A DNA stretch of 64,000 nt from Prevotella sp. (GTDB taxonomy: Bacteria > Bacteroidota > Bacteroidia > Bacteroidales > Bacteroidaceae): NCBI GenBank assembly GCA_017475265.1, contig JAFVFY010000071.1, positions 38,036-102,035 on the forward strand. The letters run 5' to 3'. The translations under genes and the position numbers were made by a program. Below the pieces are notes generated by a model. That model ran no database searches, had not been told where the DNA came from, and saw only the letters and a list, made by a program, of their open reading frames with translations. The number at the start of each line of letters is the position of its first letter. Position 1 is the first letter of the stretch. This document shows positions 60,086 through 64,000 of the stretch, piece by piece.

Positions 60086-62158
60086 TTATCTGAAACCAAT
60101 TTGAATAATATCCCTCTGTCTTCTTGCGTTGGCGGCCATAGTGTCGATGATGGCGGCTATGTCGGCCACATCGACCGTGCCGTCGCCGTTCACGTCGGCT
60201 GATGCGGACGAGACGTCTGCGCTCCCAGCCATAACATCGATGACGGTGGCGATGTCGGCAACATCGATGGTGTTATCGCCATTCACGTCACCCTGCTTCT
60301 GGGTCTTGATGGTAATGGTTGAGTAGGATGTCCATGCAGCGGAAGAGGCTGGGGCATGCATCACACCGAACAACGAATTTGACGAATTAAACGAATTGTC
60401 CGTGGACAACGGATTAAACGGATTGTCCATGAAGGTGCGGCTGCCTGCAGCAGCATCATTGGCCTCCACGAACTTCACAACGTTCATGCGAGCGGTATAG
60501 ACACCGCCGGCCATGTCCTTGTCGACCTCAAGCGTGACATTCATCACGCGCCCGGCATTGGCATGGAACACACCATTGTCTTTCGGCGTGGCGATGAAGC
60601 GCCAGGTGTTCACGTTGTTGGTCGTTCCCATCGAGGCATCCCAGGGCAGGCAGCTGAGCAGCATCGTGTCGCCGTAGTCGCCCGTGAACGTGGCGATGAA
60701 CTGCCCGTTCTTCTCTGTAGCCACGGTAACACCCTTCGGCAGCGTCAGGTCGAAGTAGAAGGCGTTGATGTCTTTCGCGTTGTTCAGGAACACGGGCAGC
60801 GTGATGCGGCTGGCGGGCTCGCCCTCAACGTCATCGGCGGTAATTACTCCCTGAGTATCTGTCCCGGCCTTCTCTACGGTAATGGTAGCAGTTGACGACG
60901 GCAGGCCTACCGATTCATTATCGCGGGTGGCACAGGTTATGCGCTCTATACGCACGGTGTATTTCCCGGCGGCGAGGGCCGAGTCGGCAGTAAGCTTTAT
61001 TTCCATGAGCGGGCCGCTGGCGAGGGCGGCATGGTTCTTATCGGCCATCGTGTAGAACAGCACGCTGCCGTCCTCCACGGGAAGGACAACTTTCTTCCTG
61101 CCGGTCTTTTCCGTCACGAGATAATTGCCGTTCTCGTCGGTGGACACGCTGATGCCCTCGGGCAGGTAGAGGTTGAACTGGTAGCCCTTGTAGTTAGTGC
61201 CACCAGTGGTGTTGAGGCTCACGGTGAGCGTGGCGTTCTCCCCAGCCTTCAGGGTCACGCTGCTGACCGTGACCCTGTCGGTTGCGTCCTCGTCCACTTC
61301 GCCCATCTCATGGATGCTGCGAAACTTATCCCACTGCGGTTCGTCAAGGTAGAACTCTATACGGTTCTTTGGCACATAGAGGTCGTAATACTCCATGCCG
61401 AAAATGGAGTTTTCGTCCAACGTGCATGGGCGTTTCATGTTTGCGATGAAATTGCACGTCGCACTCTCGTTTTTGATGTTTCCGTAGCGGAAGGCGTAGG
61501 TGCCAGTAATGCGCTTCAACGTTGACGGTAGCACGACCATCGTCAACGGACAGCCGTTGAAGGAGTAGGCCATTATCTCTTCCACGCCTTCGGGAATGTT
61601 AACGGCTCGCAGATTAGTGGCTAAACGAAAGGCACCCTCGCCGATGTAGCTAATACCAGCGGGAATACTAACGCTGGTGATGCCAATGCACTCGCGGAAC
61701 GAGTTGCTTCCGATGCCCACCACACGGTAGCCATCAATCTCGGCCGGGATAATGAGGTCGCCCTTGGTTTCCGAATTGATGCACGGAACGAAGTCCTCAG
61801 CGGAATTGTAATCCCCAGCGTAGGTCTCTACGGCCTTCTCTTCGTCATCCACCACGCGGAACTGCATCTTGATTCCCTGTTGAGTCACTGATTTGAAGAT
61901 GTACTGCAACTCATCAATAACCTTGAAGCCTTTCCAAATATCTGCTGCCTTGTAGGCGGCAATCTTTCCTGGTGGTACGTATAAGGAAATGTTTTTGACA
62001 TTAGAAAAGGTGTTTTGTTCTATATGAGGTGGAATCATTGGTAAAGCAATTACTGTTTCTAAGCTCTCGCAACCAGAAAAAGCATATTCTCCTATGCTTG
62101 TTACCCCGCTGCCAATCGTAACGGAGGTCAGACCGCTGCAATTGCAGAAAGCTGATTT
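60086..62158 (-). CDS. LRR, cohesin-like and dockerin protein, 5' end cut by an IS
   Basis: The frame is open from about 62158 with no start codon, so the N-terminus is lost at the IS edge. The first residues are LRR_5 repeats (FCNCSGLTSVTIGSGVTSIG); LRRs continue to about position 61300. Two cohesin-like domains (YQFNLYLPEGISVSTDENG, FYFDLTLPKGVTVATE) and a dockerin pair (GDVNGDNTIDVADIATVID, ADVNGDGTVDVADIAAII) follow, ending in a basic tail. The first internal Met is at 62038. Compared with the paralogue at 58845, an extra stretch near 60361-60432 is a repeat insertion. Confidence 0.75.
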   Translation of the reverse strand, partial: KSAFCNCSGLTSVTIGSGVTSIGEYAFSGCESLETVIALPMIPPHIEQNTFSNVKNISLYVPPGKIAAYKAADIWKGFKVIDELQYIFKSVTQQGIKMQFRVVDDEEKAVETYAGDYNSAEDFVPCINSETKGDLIIPAEIDGYRVVGIGSNSFRECIGITSVSIPAGISYIGEGAFRLATNLRAVNIPEGVEEIMAYSFNGCPLTMVVLPSTLKRITGTYAFRYGNIKNESATCNFIANMKRPCTLDENSIFGMEYYDLYVPKNRIEFYLDEPQWDKFRSIHEMGEVDEDATDRVTVSSVTLKAGENATLTVSLNTTGGTNYKGYQFNLYLPEGISVSTDENGNYLVTEKTGRKKVVLPVEDGSVLFYTMADKNHAALASGPLMEIKLTADSALAAGKYTVRIERITCATRDNESVGLPSSTATITVEKAGTDTQGVITADDVEGEPASRITLPVFLNNAKDINAFYFDLTLPKGVTVATEKNGQFIATFTGDYGDTMLLSCLPWDASMGTTNNVNTWRFIATPKDNGVFHANAGRVMNVTLEVDKDMAGGVYTARMNVVKFVEANDAAAGSRTFMDNPFNPLSTDNSFNSSNSLFGVMHAPASSAAWTSYSTITIKTQKQGDVNGDNTIDVADIATVIDVMAGSADVSSASADVNGDGTVDVADIAAIIDTMAANARRQRDIIQIGFR
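60361..60432 (-). repeat. In-frame gaattaaacgaattgtcc-type repeat insertion
   Basis: A run of related units (aatccgtttaatccgttgtcc / aattcgtttaattcgtcaaa on the minus strand) coding MDNPFNPLSTDNSFNSSNSL. The paralogous gene at 58845 lacks it at the corresponding place, which shows insertion rather than ancestral sequence. Confidence 0.8.
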
Positions 62159-63822
62159 ATTTAGTGTTTGCTGATTTATTGGTAACTAGCTAATATTTAA
62201 ATATATATAACATTATTTCTTCTTTTATTTAACAAAAAATGAGTACCTTTGGGTGTTAAAACTGACAAGCAGATGAAATTTAAACCAAGCTACAAGCAGT
62301 TGACCATTGATGGTTTCAGGTCCTCCCTGGAAGGGTTGGACAAGACCAACCGCTGGGTTTGGCTGGGCGACCATCTTCCTTGGGACGAATATGAGAAACT
62401 GTACGGTCAGACACTCAACAACCAGACAGCAGGAGCCAGTGCCAAGCCTGCCCGCATGGTGATAGGTGCCATGATAGTCAAGCATATCACCCGCCTGTCC
62501 GATCAGGACACCATTGAGATGATTCAGGAGAATCCGTATATGCAGTATCTCTGTGGACTTGGGGAGTTCACCGACCAGCCGATATTTGATTCCTCCCTCT
62601 TCGTTGACCTGCGCAAGCGTATCAGTGACGATGACATCAATAAGATGACAGAAGCTCTTTTGAAGCGTGAGCAGCAGATGAAGGAAGATATGCGTAAGCA
62701 CAAAGAGGACGAGGCCAGGAATCGTGGTGAGGAGCCGCCAGCCGCTCCTGCCGTAGACGAGAATGCATCCGCCTTCACGGATAGCAAAGGACGTGAGCAC
62801 AAAGGCGTGCTGAAGATAGATGCGACATGTGCCGATGCCGAGGTTCGCTACCCTGTTGATGTGGATATTATTGATGACGGATGCCGTGTCATAGACCGCT
62901 TCATCCGGCGTATCTGCAAGGCGGACAGCATATCTGTTCCCTATACATATTACGGTAAGGCGAGGAACGCCTACAGATATCTGGTGAAGATGAAGAAGAA
63001 GGGCGGCAAGCTGGTGAAGGACACCATCGAGCAGATGCTCAGTTGTCTGCACAGAGACATTCTTACCTTGATAGACCTCACCGCTGGGGAGTTCCGTTAT
63101 CGCCTTGACTGTCTGCGCAAAGACCAGCGCAGGATTCTGGATGCTACTATGAAGATGTACTTCCAGCAGGAGCAGATGTTCCGAACAGGCGAGCATCGTT
63201 GCAAAGATCGCATCGTTAGCATCTTCCAGCCCCATGTACGCCCCATTGTCCGTGGAAAGGCTTCCGCAAATGTGGAGTTCGGTGCCAAGATTGGTGTCAG
63301 CATCGTAGAGGGCTATAACTTCATCGACCACCACAGCTGGGATGCCTACAACGAGTGTGCAGACCTTCAACTCCAAATCGACAAATACAAGGAACGATTC
63401 GGCTGTCTGCCTGCCACCATCCTTGCAGACAAGATATACATGAACAAGGCAAACAGAACCGTACTCAAAGACCTGGAAATCAGGAACTACTGCAAACCAC
63501 TTGGACGACCTCCCAAGGAACCGCCCAGTCCTGAGAGGCAGGCCCTGATGGCCAAGACCGTGGGACAGAGAAATGAGATCGAATGCTCGTTCGGTACAGG
63601 CAAGAGAGTATATCAAGCCAACGACATAAGAGCCAAGCTCCCCGAAACCGCAGAATGCTGGACTGGGATGTGCTACTTCGCCAAGAATGTGATGAAGTTC
63701 TTCAGGGAGCTTTGTCATACCTTATACGATCTATTGAAATTTTTAACTTTGGTGACCATTGTTGGGACAGGATTGAGACCTGCCTGGCAAGTGGAAGCCA
63801 ATTAATCAGTGAACACTATTTA
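62158..63822 (+). mobile_element. IS5-like insertion sequence, about 1.66 kb
   Basis: One transposase gene flanked by imperfect inverted ends: left about 62158-62182 and right about 63798-63822 share TAGTGTT, CTGATT and ATTGG blocks (about 19 of 25 positions). The right end overlaps the transposase stop codon. It interrupts or abuts the LRR/dockerin gene. The outer limits and target duplication could not be fixed by eye. Confidence 0.7.
62273..63805 (+). CDS. IS5/IS1182-type transposase
   Basis: 510 residues from MKFKPSYKQL; a TACCTTTG box at 62244-62251 supports this start over one at 62249. The N-terminal DUF772-type domain (about 40-150) includes MVIGAMIVKHITRLSDQDTI and DSSLFVDLRKRI. The DDE core has LKIDATCADAEVRYPVD (first Asp), a second Asp in LADKIY and a Glu in VGQRNEIECSFGTGKR. 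The length is normal and no frameshift was seen, so the element may be active. Confidence 0.85.
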   Translation: MKFKPSYKQLTIDGFRSSLEGLDKTNRWVWLGDHLPWDEYEKLYGQTLNNQTAGASAKPARMVIGAMIVKHITRLSDQDTIEMIQENPYMQYLCGLGEFTDQPIFDSSLFVDLRKRISDDDINKMTEALLKREQQMKEDMRKHKEDEARNRGEEPPAAPAVDENASAFTDSKGREHKGVLKIDATCADAEVRYPVDVDIIDDGCRVIDRFIRRICKADSISVPYTYYGKARNAYRYLVKMKKKGGKLVKDTIEQMLSCLHRDILTLIDLTAGEFRYRLDCLRKDQRRILDATMKMYFQQEQMFRTGEHRCKDRIVSIFQPHVRPIVRGKASANVEFGAKIGVSIVEGYNFIDHHSWDAYNECADLQLQIDKYKERFGCLPATILADKIYMNKANRTVLKDLEIRNYCKPLGRPPKEPPSPERQALMAKTVGQRNEIECSFGTGKRVYQANDIRAKLPETAECWTGMCYFAKNVMKFFRELCHTLYDLLKFLTLVTIVGTGLRPAWQVEAN

Positions 63823-63872
63823 TACTCGTCACGGAATTCGGAATGGTGACGCTCTTAAGTGATAATATCGGC

Positions 63873-63977
63873 CAAATGATACCGATGTTGTCGCTCAAAT
63901 GATACCGATGTTTTCACTCCAAATGATACCACTTATATCACCCCAAATGATACCGCAATATCGTTGCAAATGATACC
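63873..63977. repeat. Array of five CAAATGATACC repeats, 23-24 bp apart
   Basis: Identical 11-mers at 63873, 63896, 63920, 63944 and 63967, separated by variable 12-13 bp. The regular spacing (about two helical turns) resembles transposase-binding arrays at the ends of IS21-type elements. The array probably continues past the window. Confidence 0.75.
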
Positions 63978-64000
63978 GATAGAATCTTCGCATATCACTC

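Noticed and set aside
62225-63718. Long open frame (497 codons) on the minus strand
   Set aside because: Antisense to the IS5-like transposase, which has all DDE residues.
63873-63977. CRISPR array
   Set aside because: Repeats of 11 bp with 12-13 bp gaps are too short for CRISPR.

Overview
The window looks like a chromosomal segment of a gut or oral Bacteroidales bacterium, most likely Prevotella or a close relative. This rests on the many promoters with the Bacteroidetes pattern TTTG-N19-21-TAnnTTTG, the near absence of Shine-Dalgarno leaders, and the gene families present: BACON domains, PCMD lipoproteins, DUF6078, BT4734/VirE-type proteins, BspA-type leucine-rich repeats, C10 peptidases and Prevotella-type C-terminal tails. 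No tRNA, rRNA or CRISPR array was recognised.

Layout. 1-4016 (minus strand) is a carbohydrate block: a GPH-type sugar symporter (cut by the window edge), an SGNH esterase, a GH29 fucosidase and a rhamnose/fucose mutarotase. 4167-10398 (plus) holds an Rpn-like nuclease with a heptad repeat array, an acidic protein, a ClC channel, lysS and gpsA. 10431-14407 is a graveyard: two transposase remnants, a PP2C phosphatase cut at both ends, a secreted protein without its N-terminus and a scrambled AlbA_2-type regulator. 14408-22160 is an AT-rich accessory region with a candidate rod-shaped small RNA, a seven-gene operon of unknown membrane and lipoproteins, and a second short unit. Both units have the same palindrome at the same distance from the promoter. 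22168-32934 is a defence-like island: DUF234 ATPase, MmeI-like type IIL restriction-modification enzyme, GmrSD-like DUF262 protein, AlbA_2 regulator, with remnants of vapBC, DUF1848, methyltransferase and AlbA genes between them.

33065-36378 is a divergent pair (DUF6078 and a VirE-type primase/helicase) separated by a control region bounded by perfect 47-bp inverted repeats. ribBA and dnaA follow as core genes. 39704-43237 is a GH30 plus BNR-propeller glycanase. 44173-55143 (minus) is a coherent eight-gene Ser/Thr phosphosignalling cluster: two kinases, three FHA proteins (one with a trypsin-like protease), a PP2C phosphatase and envelope proteins. 55963-62158 has PepSY-like proteins, a porin plus PCMD lipoprotein pair and two proteins that carry both cohesin-like and dockerin modules. 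The second of these is cut by an IS5-like element. The window ends in a repeat array that resembles transposase-binding sites.

The most unusual signal is that unrelated genes, including ribBA, carry short tandem or palindromic repeats inserted in frame. Several families are involved, and one occurs in both orientations in the same gene.
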